Below are positions 22,931 to 33,299 of a DNA stretch of 64,000 nt, piece after piece. The stretch is from Lepas anatifera (lineage: Eukaryota; Arthropoda; Thecostraca; Lepadidae). The stretch covers positions 1,058,501 to 1,122,500 of the forward strand of contig JAOTON010001592.1 of NCBI GenBank assembly GCA_034440635.1. The letters are read 5' to 3'. The translations under genes were made by a program, and so were the position numbers. Each line of letters opens with the position of its first letter. Position 1 is the first letter of the stretch. Below the pieces are notes generated by a model that was given only the letters and a program-made list of their open reading frames with translations, had not been told where the DNA came from and did not search any database.

Positions 22931-23905
22931 GCTAGATCAAAAGGTTACAAAAAGTTGTTTCAGAAGTCATATTCTCATTTTTGCAAATTCAGGCTCAAAA
23001 TGCCTGAAAATCGGCCTCAAAGTCAACATTTATAGACGACTTTACCGAGTCCTTATGGTAACGATGAAGTGACGTAGCTCCGGCCTTAGCTATCAATTTA
23101 TATATGAAAAAATGTCAAACATTTCTTTTAAAGCAGTTCAGTAGCTAAAACGTATAACATCAAAAATTATTCTATAAAAATATATTTCCAAAATGCTTTT
23201 GAAAGAGAAATATAGGACTTTAAAGAAATACCATCAACCAATCAGAAGCCCAGTCCTTATAGGATCTGGTCACGTGGGCTTATCTTACATCAATGTGATG
23301 TCATCACGGCTATCAATAAGCTATCGATAAATACCATTTCAAAAGCCGCGGCAAACGCGAAGATTTAAATACAAATTCTATAACACTAATTAGCGCTGCG
23401 GTCAGGCCCGAATACCCTAAAGATTATAATTAATAATTGTTCGTTATTGCATGATTGCATTGCAGCTAAAATGATACAATAAAAAGATACGGGTAGCGCG
23501 ATCCAGAAGAGCATCCTTTGAGGCATGAAGAAAGCTTTGGGTGGTTTTTCGGACGAGGAGATTGTCGCCTCTCCGGTCTCGTGGATCAACATATCGTCGG
23601 TAATCTGCACGTAGAATATTTTGAGCCTTTGATGTGGTCAATTGAGATTTTCTTATAGGTAAAAAATCTATGCGTGAAAAGTTAATGAAACAATTTGAAT
23701 TTTTGCCATCCATCTTTGCTGGCCACCAATGCTTATTGAGGTTTTGTATAGTGAGTGTAGTGAGTTAGTCAAACACTACTCCTATCAAGTATGGGCAATG
23801 CAGTTAATGTTTCTGTTCTGCATTAATTAGGTTCATGAAGTTGCCAAAAAGCAAATTGTATGCTTAATTGATAACTATTCATTTTGGCCCACTTTTTATA
23901 GCTGT
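22931..23905. other. No gene recognised
   Basis: AT-rich; small open frames only, no motifs. Confidence 0.35.
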
Positions 23906-24584
23906 GGTCTCGTTTCGTCTGTCAACACCAATCAGCGAGCAGCATTGAGTCCCAGTCTGCAAAGTATGGCAGCAGGCTAGACGAATCACACCAGCCACCT
24001 AAAATCATTGCACTGCCAGACACCAAAAGTTCACACCAAACTGCTATATACCATAGAGAAAAATGCACCCTTTCCTACCCACACAATGCAATGCTACCTC
24101 TTGTATTAGTTAGTTAAATACTTGTTATAAGGTCCCCTCCTGTGTCTTTATAACCATTCAGCCATTATTTGTTTGGTTTTCAGTGTCACCTTCCTTGCAC
24201 CAGTCTGGGAAATTCACACCAGGTTGATGAACTTCACACCACTCACTCTTGTCTCCTAGGGCACTCACCTTGACGAGATCTCGTTGAAAATGCCATACTT
24301 TGCACACTGGATTGAGTCTATGTCACATGGCTATAGCCTCTCCCTGAGAACCAATCTTAGAACCAATCTTAGATTTACAGGCTGGCTACCTGCTGTGGTG
24401 CTGCTGGAAAAACAGTAACAGCACAACAGTGGTAGCATACTTTTTTGTGATTGGTAGATAAGTATTCTGGTTCATTTTTGTCTGACTAGCCATAGCTTAT
24501 ACTAGAGACAGTTGTGGTATTTCTTTTCTAGAGGAGAGGCTCGAGGGCTCGCGGACAAGGCTGTGCTGGCAGACGGAACAAGGC
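23906..24584 (+). mobile_element. Diverged relative of the palindromic MITE, interrupted by a hAT-type MITE
   Basis: Left part has AACACCAATCAGCGAGCAGCATT and right part has CATGGCTATAGCCTCTCC, GACAAGGCTGTGCTGGCAGA and GGAACAAGGC. All are collinear with the arm at 22,249-22,556. The hAT-type MITE (23,952-24,310) splits it, and removing that MITE plus one 8-bp duplication restores collinearity with the arm. Flanks TTATAGCTGTG / TTATGAGCAGTG look like an eroded target duplication. Confidence 0.65.
23952..24310 (-). mobile_element. hAT-type MITE, family A, copy with exact 8-bp duplication
   Basis: Termini CCAGTCTGCAAAGTATGGCA and, inverted, CCAGTGTGCAAAGTATGGCA. Flanks ATTGAGTC at 23,944-23,951 and 24,311-24,318 are identical. 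The body matches copy 1 (17,447) in reverse complement, including GGTGCGAATTT-type and GGCTGAATGG blocks. Confidence 0.92.
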
Positions 24585-25050
24585 TTATGAGCAGTGTCAA
24601 TGCCAAAAAGTCCTCATTTTATTGTTCCACAGGTGAACTTGTGTACCAAAATAGGTGAAAATCATTCAGTGATGGCAATTCCCCAATGATTATTTAAGCA
24701 TATTATTTTTAAAGTGCCCATATTCCCTCTGTTTTTGGTCTAACTTTATATTTACAATATTTGTGCACTCTAGTAAAAGTCTATATCAAGCTTGTAATTT
24801 GAATTACAAATTTCTACCTGTTACAAATACTGGCTCTGCACAATGTGTGCATGCTAGTGCATTTGCTGCTTAGCTAACCTTCTTTTAAGTATGAAAATGT
24901 TTTTGATTAATTTTACAGATTGAAACAGATTTTCCATTTATTTTGGTACCATACAGTACATAGTAGTCAGTGTACTCCTATCTTTTATCAGATCCATTTA
25001 CTCATATTTCAAGTGCTACTGTTTGTCTCCAGACATGAAAGTGACTGTAG
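24585..25050. other. No gene recognised
   Basis: AT-rich; no coding motif or repeat structure seen. Confidence 0.35.
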
Positions 25051-25148
25051 CATGAATTCATCCATCTGCCCCCGGAAAATGCCCATCTGCATTCATGCCC
25101 ATCTGCAGATGAATTCATCCATCTGCCCTCTGAAAATGCCCATCTGCA
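25051..25148 (+). repeat. Minisatellite, about 57-bp unit, nearly two copies
   Basis: ATGAATTCATCCATCTGCCC begins both copies, with the internal subrepeat TGCCCATCTGCA in each. It stays open for about 30 codons but this appears to be coincidence. Confidence 0.7.
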
Positions 25149-25660
25149 TGCTTTTTATAATTGATATTAAAAATGAACTGAAGGAAAACTAGGATAAGAT
25201 GTATTATGATTTGAAACACTAGGAGTGTACCCAATACAACAATATAATTGTGAACAAAGAGTATTGATAGTCATGTAGGAATGACAGGGGGCAGTCTTGG
25301 GTGATGCAATTTTTTGTGTTTTCCTGGAAGAATATATGAAAGATTAGGCGGGTCGCTTCAAAGAGAAAATTTGTTTACTAGAAAACCTGTCTTTTGTAGC
25401 TGCTGTGTATCATCAAGCTATCGTCCCAATGGACCAGCTTGTGTATGATCATTTTGCTTGTTAGTTTGAATGGGATGAACCCAATCAGACCGATTCTCCC
25501 ATAGACCTGAAATTTGGAATATTTGTTTCCTATTGTGGGCCAGTGTTGAAATAATGTATTGTAATTTATAAAAAAACATGAATTTGCATGGTTCCACCTG
25601 ACCCCTCCACAAACCCATGATCTAGACTATAGATCGTCTTTGGGGATGTCTTTGTTCTTG

Positions 25661-25672
25661 AATATATATATA

Positions 25673-25717
<45 letters not shown>
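25661..25717. repeat. (TA)n microsatellite
   Basis: About 57 bp of alternating TA with one TTT interruption near 25,675. Confidence 0.97.
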
Positions 25718-25719
<2 letters not shown>

Positions 25720-27907
25720 CATATGTTTAAAACAAGATTCAGTGATATCTTGTTTGCTTTCATTAGTGGGCTTGTGATATTTTATTGGTACCATTTATTT
25801 GGTCCCATTTGTTCCTGCTGTGAAAATATCTTCTAATTTAAGAAGAGCCTACCCCAGCAAGCTGAACGCAAAACAGAAATAATCAGGTGCTGCCCCTCGA
25901 CAGTGACTATCGCAAATTACGCCTGCTGCTGGAAGACAAGCTTCAGAGGACGAGCAATGGAATCCCAGAGTTGGCAGAGTACCACAGCCAGCAGTTTTTT
26001 GCATTGAACACGAACCTGCCTGAGTGCACCTCGGTCGTCTGCCTGTGTGCCCGCAGTATACGTTCATGTATGTGCGTAAGTTGTGTTTATCGCGGTATAT
26101 TAAGGCAAATCCTCTGAGGACCTCAGTAAAACATGCCATTAAAAGTATTTTTTAGCCTAAAGGTAAGAAAACTAGTAATGCAAAGGGTCTTTATAGTAAA
26201 AAATCAAGTGGTCAGATTTTGTTGGTGGTCGTACGTGCGAAAGTCGGCGAAAATAATAAGTGACACCTCTGTGCTCAGACTATTGCGGTGAACATTTTAT
26301 CAAACCGTGTAGCACTTATTGTGGACAGATGCAAAATCTGTTATGCTTTTGATGTACACTCAGTATTTGGTTCGCTCCCAGCCTTCTTAGAGTGCACTTC
26401 AAGGACTGGAAGCTAGGAGCTGCATACCCACTGGTGGGTTCAGGGAAAATTTACTTTCCTCCCAAACTCTGTGATTTTCACCGACCTTTAAAAAATGTGT
26501 ATTCACGATTTTGGACCCTGTCCTCCCCTCCCCCCCACAAAAAACATTGGCCTGGATCCGTCACTGACGTACTGAGTTATATCCTCTAGTCCACGTTGCA
26601 CTCGGAAGACTGCTCGTTGGGGACTCGCAGACCTGATTGTTGCACGCGTTTCTCACCTGCCGAGGGTTATCACTCGCTTGTAATTTCCTGGTAGGTTATA
26701 TTTTCTCATGTTTTTGTGAGATTGAATATAAGCCTCATTGATCAACTGATATCTGTTGGTTTTTAAAAGTAGATGAATTTTGCATTGCGTAGCCGAGGAG
26801 CATGATTATAAATTGGTAAGATGTTTCATGGCTTTGCCTCTCGAATTCTTGACGCAAAATGGAGCCTGTGATCACACTGTGCTCACATATTCGGGCACAG
26901 CCCTCGTCAGAATCCTCATAATACAATAAGCGAAAACTTTTTGTCATAGTGTGACCAAGGCTTGAAATTTAGATCTGATTTGGAAATCGAATGCTGGAAT
27001 AATGCAATTCAGTACTGGAATATTCAAATATTGGAACTCGATTCGAGGTTATCCTAGCACTCTGACTAAAAATGTATGTGTTCACCTATTATATTATGAG
27101 AATTTTGGTGAAGGGATGTACCTGAATATTTATCAGTGTATTAGCCCCATTTTGGAACTATGATTCGAGGAGGCTGGTCATGAAATATCTTATCAACGTA
27201 GATAATCTAATAAACAATCTAATAAAAATAGTGGTTAATATACTATTTTATATAATGATATGATGTTATATGAAGTGCTTCTGGAATTGTTTGTTCTATT
27301 ATGAGAGAGGACCGTTTCCGAACTCCGAAGTATTAAAAATAAACGCTTATCATTTTCATAAACAAATGTCACTCATGAGGCTAACAGCTTGCTTGTCTTA
27401 AAGCTGCGATGCGTCTTCTTAGGTTTAGACTCTGTGACTACCAATGTTAAGATTGATTATAGAATCCTTTTTATTTAATACGAACTGTTCCAGGCTATAA
27501 TTTTGAGGTATATTTTCTTGATGTGCCCTGATCAGAAACTAACTCAACTTGAAGTAAAAAACAATGTATTCTTAAATCTTGTATATCTATATACGAAAAA
27601 AATTAGAAAGAGCTACCACCACGGACAGAGGAGTGAGGTGGCCAGTCCATCTCCAACCTGCAACACACAACAAACGTTCCCCCTGAAACAAAAAGTGATC
27701 AGGTTTGGGTTCGTGGTGCGTTCCACACTTTTGTTAGTTCATCCAAGGATCGTGGTGGCTGCTCTCTGGTTCCCCAGTTCTGACGCATATCAAGAGTTAT
27801 TCTTCCGTATCACATTCAGCTATTCTCCGGTTCTCTAGACTACGTGTTTTTATATTCTCCGGAGACCAAAGAATTACAATTATATCAAAGATTTAGATGT
27901 CGACGGA
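25718..27907. other. No gene recognised
   Basis: Only short frames. A C-run followed by GGCCTGGATCCGTCACTG at about 26,530-26,567 resembles the end of a G/C-run MITE such as family B, but no left end was found. No splice-supported exon was recognised. Confidence 0.35.
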
Positions 27908-27919
27908 CACATTTAATCT
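27908..27919. repeat. Target-site duplication, left copy
   Basis: CACATTTAATCT, repeated exactly at 28,281-28,292. Confidence 0.85.
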
Positions 27920-28280
27920 GATTGATTGATTGAGTGTTCCGGCCATATGGGAGGGGGGCGCCCCTGCAGGCGCCCCAACCGCCGCAGGAACATCACCAGC
28001 CGTCGTGGGTCCGCCAGCGCTTCCCGGATGGGCGGGTCGTCCCGTCCAAATATGTCCCAGCGCAGGTCAGCGCACGCAGGGCACCGGGTCAGAAGGTGGT
28101 GGAGGATCTCGTCCTCTCCATCGTCGCATTCCTGTAACGTGGCCTCCGGGTTCAGGCCGATCCTCTTTCGGTAGCTGCACAGGAGAAGGGAGTGGCCAAT
28201 GCGCAGGCGCTCCACCTCCACACTCTCCTGCCGTGAAAGGCCCAGGTGGTCTTTCAGGGTGGTCCGCCCTGGGAGACCGC
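27920..28280 (-). mobile_element. 5'-truncated LINE, 361 bp, with 12-bp target duplication
   Basis: Minus-strand frame of about 120 aa: S-V-E-V-E-R-L-R-I-G-H-S-L-L, then Y-R-K-R-I-G-L-N-P, E-I-L-H-H-L-L-T-R-C-P-A-C, then a basic tail. This order (R-L-R-I-G-H-x-L, then H-L-L-x-x-C-P) is the C-terminal end of RNase-H-bearing non-LTR ORF2 proteins. The coding frame runs into the (CAAT)n tail, and its stop is made partly from the flanking target sequence. It is a third LINE lineage, different from both I-type ORF2s above. CACATTTAATCT flanks both ends. Confidence 0.85.
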
Positions 28281-28349
28281 CACATTTAATCTCGAACACG
28301 TTTTATCTCGTACGGATTAACGTTTTATCTCGTTGTTTTACCAGATTAA

Positions 28350-28918
28350 CACGCGCATTGACGGGGCTCTGAGCCACCTTCGCTTTGACAGGGGGCGCGG
28401 GTACCCCCTAAAACCTCCAGAACCACGGTAGGTAGTGAAAAATGGTAAACGGCTTTGGGTAGCCCATACGCTTCTCCATCGAAATATTTTAACCATTTTG
28501 TCAGGTCACTTCAATCGGATGAGTTCACTTTGTTCCGACTTATGTTGTCTTAAACTTTGAGGTCAGGTCACTTGACCTGTACTGGTGACCTGACCTGAGA
28601 TGACCTAACCTTAAAATTTTGACAAAAGTTGTAAAAATGATGAGAGAGGGTATGTCAAGTTTTTTAACCCGAGTTTATTTTTAACCCGAGTGTGTTAAGT
28701 ACCTACCTAATAAATGTGTGATGGCTTAAATTCCGTGGCGGCGCCCCTGCCTTGTTTTCTTTGCCTAGTGTTAGGAGTGTATGTTTTACCATGTACTGCG
28801 TTTTTACTGTTAATATACGCGTATGGATACAAGTGCGGCGGCGCTACGCGCCGCAGTTTTTATGTTCTATCCAAAGACCAGACGGGGGGCGGGTACCCGC
28901 CTCCCGTCAATGCGCGTG
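28350..28918. mobile_element. TTAA-bounded element X (piggyBac-type MITE)
   Basis: TTAA at 28,346-28,349 and 28,919-28,922. Inverted termini CACGCGCATTGACGGG agree over 16 bases. No transposase. The centre carries a run of AGGTCA/TGACCT hexamers (28,558-28,613). TTAA target duplications are the hallmark of piggyBac-family insertion. Confidence 0.75.
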
Positions 28919-28922
28919 TTAA

Positions 28923-29945
28923 CCCGCGCCCCACCGGGGGTCCGGCGCCACCTTCGCCCCACCGGGGGGCCATCGATGGCCCCCCTCTAACTCCGAAAAT
29001 ATGGGCGTTAGCGCAAATCTGCAAAGTGCACTAGAAAGCTCGCGTGAATTCAATAAGAAATTACTTCACATGGTTTAGTGTTCAGGTCAATGGTTTGACC
29101 TCCAGAGGTCAAATTAGGTCAAGATCGGCTATTTTCACTCAAATATGCAATGCTTAAGCAAACTGGGCATAACTCTTATGCCCTTAGAGCTATTGAGGTG
29201 TGGGAAAGTACATTTGATAGGGAATTGCCAGTACTTTTTCTGCTATGGAAACGTAAAGACCTCCCGCCAGTAGTTTGACCTCCAGAGGTCACCTCGTGAC
29301 CTAGTATGGCCTGAGGTTACGAAAGGTCAGAAAGTGACCTTGCCGTATATCAAATGAAAGCCAATGACGAGACAAACACGATGGTGTTTGCTTCGGTGCT
29401 CTAGCTTATACAGGTCAAAGTTATTGTCAAAATACTGTTTTTGACCCCTGGTGACCTTGGATGACCTTGGGGATGTCAAAGGGCAAATATGGCCCCTGGA
29501 ATCCGTGAAAGGGTGTCCAAAAACGCTTTTCTGATCAAGCTGAGCATTTTCAATCGTTTTTGTGACTTTTAGATCATAAGACAGCTTTTCCCATGCTTTT
29601 TCAATGGGAGAGGTCACCTCGTGACCTGAACTCAGGGCACGAAATCGAAAAATCCCGGATATACACCTTGTAGACCCTGGAGGGGTATTAAAGTGTAGGA
29701 AGTTTCAAATCGATCGACTCCGAAATGTAGCTCTTACAGAGCTCTAAAGCTGAAGTGAGGTGACCTTGGTTGAACTCGTCTGGTGACCTGACCTTGGGTG
29801 ACCCGCGGTAAAAAATTTCAGGGATGGTGGGAAAATGATGCAGTGAGAGGTAGAGTCCTCAACCACGGTGCTGCGCCTCATCGTCTTTCTGCTATCCCGG
29901 AAAAACCTTAGGTGGGGCCATTGATGGCCCCCGGTGGGGCGAGGG
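28923..29945. mobile_element. TTAA-bounded element Y (piggyBac-type), rich in AGGTCA motifs
   Basis: Shares the TTAA at 28,919-28,922 with element X and ends at TTAA 29,946-29,949. Inverted termini CCCGCGCCCCACCGGGGG / CCCTCGCCCCACCGGGGG differ at one base, followed by CCATCRATGGCCCC. The interior carries more than a dozen AGGTCA/TGACCT hexamers. They include TGACCTCCAGAGGTCA twice and AGGTCACCTCGTGACCT twice. No ORF with transposase motifs. Non-autonomous. Confidence 0.75.
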
Positions 29946-29949
29946 TTAA

Positions 29950-30328
29950 ACGATTAATTAATCTCGAGACACATTAATATCGAGATTAACACATATAATC
30001 TCGAAGAGCCACCCCTGCTTTTTATTGGGCCGGTTTCTGGTTCTTGGTTTGCACGAAAACCGGTCAGCCTTCAAGAATGGCCTTCAGTAAAGGACACAAA
30101 AGACATTTTCGAACGGCGAACAGCGTGTCCCGCTGGTCAGAAAACAGGGGAACTGGTCTCCAATAGAGGGAAATCCGACGAATTGAGAACCATTGCAGGG
30201 AGCTGGAGACAAGCCGGTTCCAGTTTGGCACGCCGGTCAGATTAGAAAAATATTTGGGGCTAATATTCCCTTTCCCTCAACTACCCGGACGGAGGGATAA
30301 CCAGAAGAAATTGTCCTTAGAATATTTA
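29950..30328. other. No gene recognised
   Basis: Starts with short A/T palindromes around TCTCGAGA and AATCTCG; no coding or repeat signal after that. Confidence 0.35.
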
Positions 30329-30336
30329 CTTCATCC

Positions 30337-30581
30337 CATAGGAGGATCCAGGAGGGCAAAGGGGGCACGTGCCCCCCTCCCCTCTCTGATCAACTCTCGG
30401 TGAACCCTAAAATGTCGCGTCCCATCCCCTCCCCCCAGGATGCGAAAATCGGTGCACACTGTTAGGATTTAGCGTCAATCTGATAGGTTTTGCCGGTCAA
30501 AGGTGGCGCCCCCCCTGGTCCGGATGGTGCCCTCCCCGGAAGTTACCCCCCACCCGATCGGCAATCATGGACCCGACTATG
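30337..30581 (-). mobile_element. hAT-type MITE, family B, copy 2, exact 8-bp duplication
   Basis: CTTCATCC at 30,329-30,336 and 30,582-30,589. Termini CATAGGAGGATCCAGG and, inverted, CATAGTCGGGTCCATGATTG. The interior has the same G/C runs and the GGATGCGAAAATCGG block seen inverted in copy 1. Confidence 0.8.
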
Positions 30582-30649
30582 CTTCATCCATTAGTACGCA
30601 TGAACAAACAAGAAGAAAATCAGAAAAATTGTTTTTACAGTAAAAACTT

Positions 30650-30722
30650 CCACGACCTAGATTCGAACCCGTATTACCCGTGTGAGAGTCGGGAATGGAG
30701 GCCACTATACCATCCCCGCTGT
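30650..30722 (-). pseudogene. tRNA-Glu-like pseudogene
   Basis: Minus strand: box A TGGTATAGTGG, an anticodon-loop CTCTCAC with CTC anticodon flanked by CCCG/CGGG, and box B GGTTCGAATCT in the right order and spacing. Acceptor and T stems pair poorly, so a functional tRNA is unlikely. It could also be a SINE head. Confidence 0.5.
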
Positions 30723-30731
30723 GCGATAACT

Positions 30732-31483
30732 GCCGGATTTTAAAACTTTCCTGATTAGTTTTCTCAAGCCGAATGTTTTGGACAAATAAATCTAATATAT
30801 TTATTTTTTAATGGTTAATAAAAATAAATTGAATACGAATACAGCATAAAAACATTTTCTACCCCCAAAAAATCATTTATGGAACTTAAAACTTTGATTG
30901 ATAGAATAGAGGTGAAGAGCAGGTTACAGCCTATTATTGATATTGTTAGCAAATTTGAATAATTGTTGAGTGGTCTCCAAAAATTTAGCTGAAGATAAAG
31001 AAATGATTGATAGTACCAGAATCAGGATTTTTCAAATATTAAGAAACCACAATAAAAATTTTGCGACAATGTCCCTTTAACTGTGGAACTTTTGGTCGTA
31101 GGAAGAAGTGATCGTTGGGAAAAATTGAACGTGGGAAAGATGTGAACGAGGGGAAGATTTGATACACGGGAAGATTTGACCGAGGGGAACATCTGATATA
31201 GAGCCACATAAGCCCCAGTGGCCCCATTGTTTGTGTGTGTTGGGTTGGGAAGGAGGAGGAAGGAAGGAAGGTGGTGTAGTTTACCTAATCATTGTTTTTG
31301 GAGAACTACCTACCTAGGTATGTAAAACATAAATTGTCAGTTCCTTCATCCTGAGTATCAACTCGCATAATTCTTCATAAACAGCAAAAAAAACAATGCT
31401 CAAGCCACATGGCAACTGCAAAAGTGATGTCAAATTGCTCCTGTGCTTTGGTGATTTGATACATTATATCTTATGGGCATCGG
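30732..31483. other. No gene; degenerate short tandem near 31,110-31,200
   Basis: About four loose 16-18 bp units of the form GAGGGGAAGATTTGA precede the MITE. The TTAA terminal motif (31,048-31,080) lies just left of them. No coding signal. Confidence 0.4.
31048..31080 (-). repeat. TTAA-anchored terminal motif, inverted partner of 22,899-22,930
   Basis: Reverse complement reads TTAA AGGGACATTGTCGC then an A/T run, matching the left partner apart from one base in the A run. Confidence 0.5.
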
Positions 31484-31842
31484 CCAGTGTGCAAAGTATG
31501 GCATTTTCGACGAGATCTCGTCGGTGTGAGTGCCCCTGGAGACAGGACCGAGTGGTGCTGATTTTATCAACCTGGTGCGAATTTTGCGGGACTGGGGCGA
31601 GGAAGGTGATACACCAAACAAATAATGGCTGAATGGTTATTAAGACAAAAGGAGGGGCCTGATAAAATGTCCTTAAATAACTGTCTAATGATGGAGGTAG
31701 CATTGCATCGTGTGGGTACGAATGGGTGCATTTTTCTCCCTGATATGTGGCAGATTGGTTCAAATTTTTGGAGGATGGTGGTGTGAAAATTTTAGATGGC
31801 TGGTGCGACTCGTCTGGCCTGCTGCCATACTTTGCAGACTGG
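31484..31842 (+). mobile_element. hAT-type MITE, family A, copy 3
   Basis: CCAGTGTGCAAAGTATGGCA and inverted CCAGTCTGCAAAGTATGGCA. Flanks GGCATCGG / GTCATCAG match 6 of 8. Collinear with 17,447-17,793 over its whole length, about 85-90% identical by eye. Confidence 0.85.
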
Positions 31843-32255
31843 GTCATCAGCAAATGATGCCATTTAAGGCCTATGAGGACCGATCATGTCAGGCTCGGCT
31901 AATCTTAAATAAGACGTCCACTTTCCCGAAAGATTTTCTATAGAAATGATACATTTTCAGGATCGGTAAGACACCCTCTTTCCTTTCAGTGAGGCCCCGT
32001 AGCGCCATTCCCACTTAAACCCCGATTTTCAGCACTTACTTAACCTGAACGTCGTAATCGCGCCGTCCATCGCCATACATAAACAAAACACGAAGACAAT
32101 GGCAGCTGATTGTCAGTCAACTTATGGAAACCATCAGCTGACTGATCATCAGCCAACTGACGATTGGTAACTTTGTACCAGAGGTAAACACTGTTGTGAA
32201 AGTGTACCAAATCTTGGCTCGGTGCGCCATCACCCGGCTCGCTACATTGAGGCAC

Positions 32256-33084
32256 GGTTAGGTTAGGTTAGGTTAGGTTAGGTTGGGCTAGGCTAGGCTA
32301 GGCTAGGCTAGGCTAGGCTAGGCTAGGCCAGGCTAGGCCAGGCTGAGGCCAGGCCAGGCTAGGCTAGGCTAGCTGGGCTGAGCTGGCTAGGCTAGGCTAG
32401 GCCAGGCTAGGCTAGGCTAGGCCAGGCTAGGCTAGGCTAGGCCTGGGCTAGGCTAGGCTAGGCTGGGCTAGGCCAGGCCAGGCCAGGCCAGGCCAGGCCA
32501 GGCTAGGCCAGGCCAGGCCAGGCCAGGGCTAGGCTAGGCCAGGCTGAGCTAGGCTGAGGCTAGGCCAGGGCTAGGCTAGGCTAGGCTAGGCTAGGCTAGG
32601 CTAGGCTAGGCTAGGCTAGGCTAGGCCTGGGCTAGGCTAGGCTGAGGCTAGGCTAGGCGAGGCTAGAGGCTAGGCCTAGGCTAGGCTAGGCTAGGCTGGG
32701 CTGGGCTAGGCTAGGCTAGGCTAGGCTAGGCTAGGCTAGGGCTAGGCTAGGCTAGGGTAGGGTAGGGTAGGGGTAGGGTAGGGTAGGGTAGGGTAGGGTA
32801 GGTTAGGTTAGGTTAGGTTAGGTTAGGTTAGGTTAGGTTAGGTTAGGTTAGGTTAGGTTAGGTTAGGGTTAGGTTAGGTTAGGTTAGGTTAGGTTAGGTT
32901 AGGTTAGGTTAGGTTAGGTTAGGTTAGGTTGGGTTAGGTTAGGTTAGGTTAGGTTAGGCTAGGCTAGGCTAGGCTAGGCTAGGCTAGGCTAGGCTAGGTT
33001 AGGTTAGGTTAGGCTTGGCTAAGCTAGGCTAGGTTAGGTTAGGTTAGGTTAGGTTAGGTTGGTTAGGTTAGGTTAGGTTGGTTG
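32256..33084 (+). repeat. Interstitial telomere-like array (TTAGG and variants)
   Basis: About 830 bp of pentamer repeats. Blocks of GGTTA (the arthropod TTAGG unit) lie at both ends and in the middle (32,800-32,960). GGCTA, GGCCA and GGGTA variant blocks lie between them, some phased with hexamer slips (GGGCTA, GGCTGA). The array is not terminal in the window. A truncated LINE begins about 200 bp to its right. Confidence 0.95.
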
Positions 33085-33299
33085 CACTTATCTAACGGTA
33101 CTGTCGGCGGACAGCCACGAGAAAGTCTTGCCACTTATTTTCATGGCGTTATCACCACATAAACTCATCCAAATAAGAAGACAAAAATGTGGGTACCGCA
33201 CGCATTTTCGTCCATCTCCGGTTTCCAGGGGTGCCGCCACGGTATTTTCGCCGGGGGGACGGACCCGGGCTATTCGGTACATGACAGCATTAGTGACAA

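Noticed and set aside
30650..30722. Functional tRNA-Glu(CTC)
   Set aside because: Boxes A and B and the anticodon loop are present but acceptor and T stems do not pair well; listed as a pseudogene instead.
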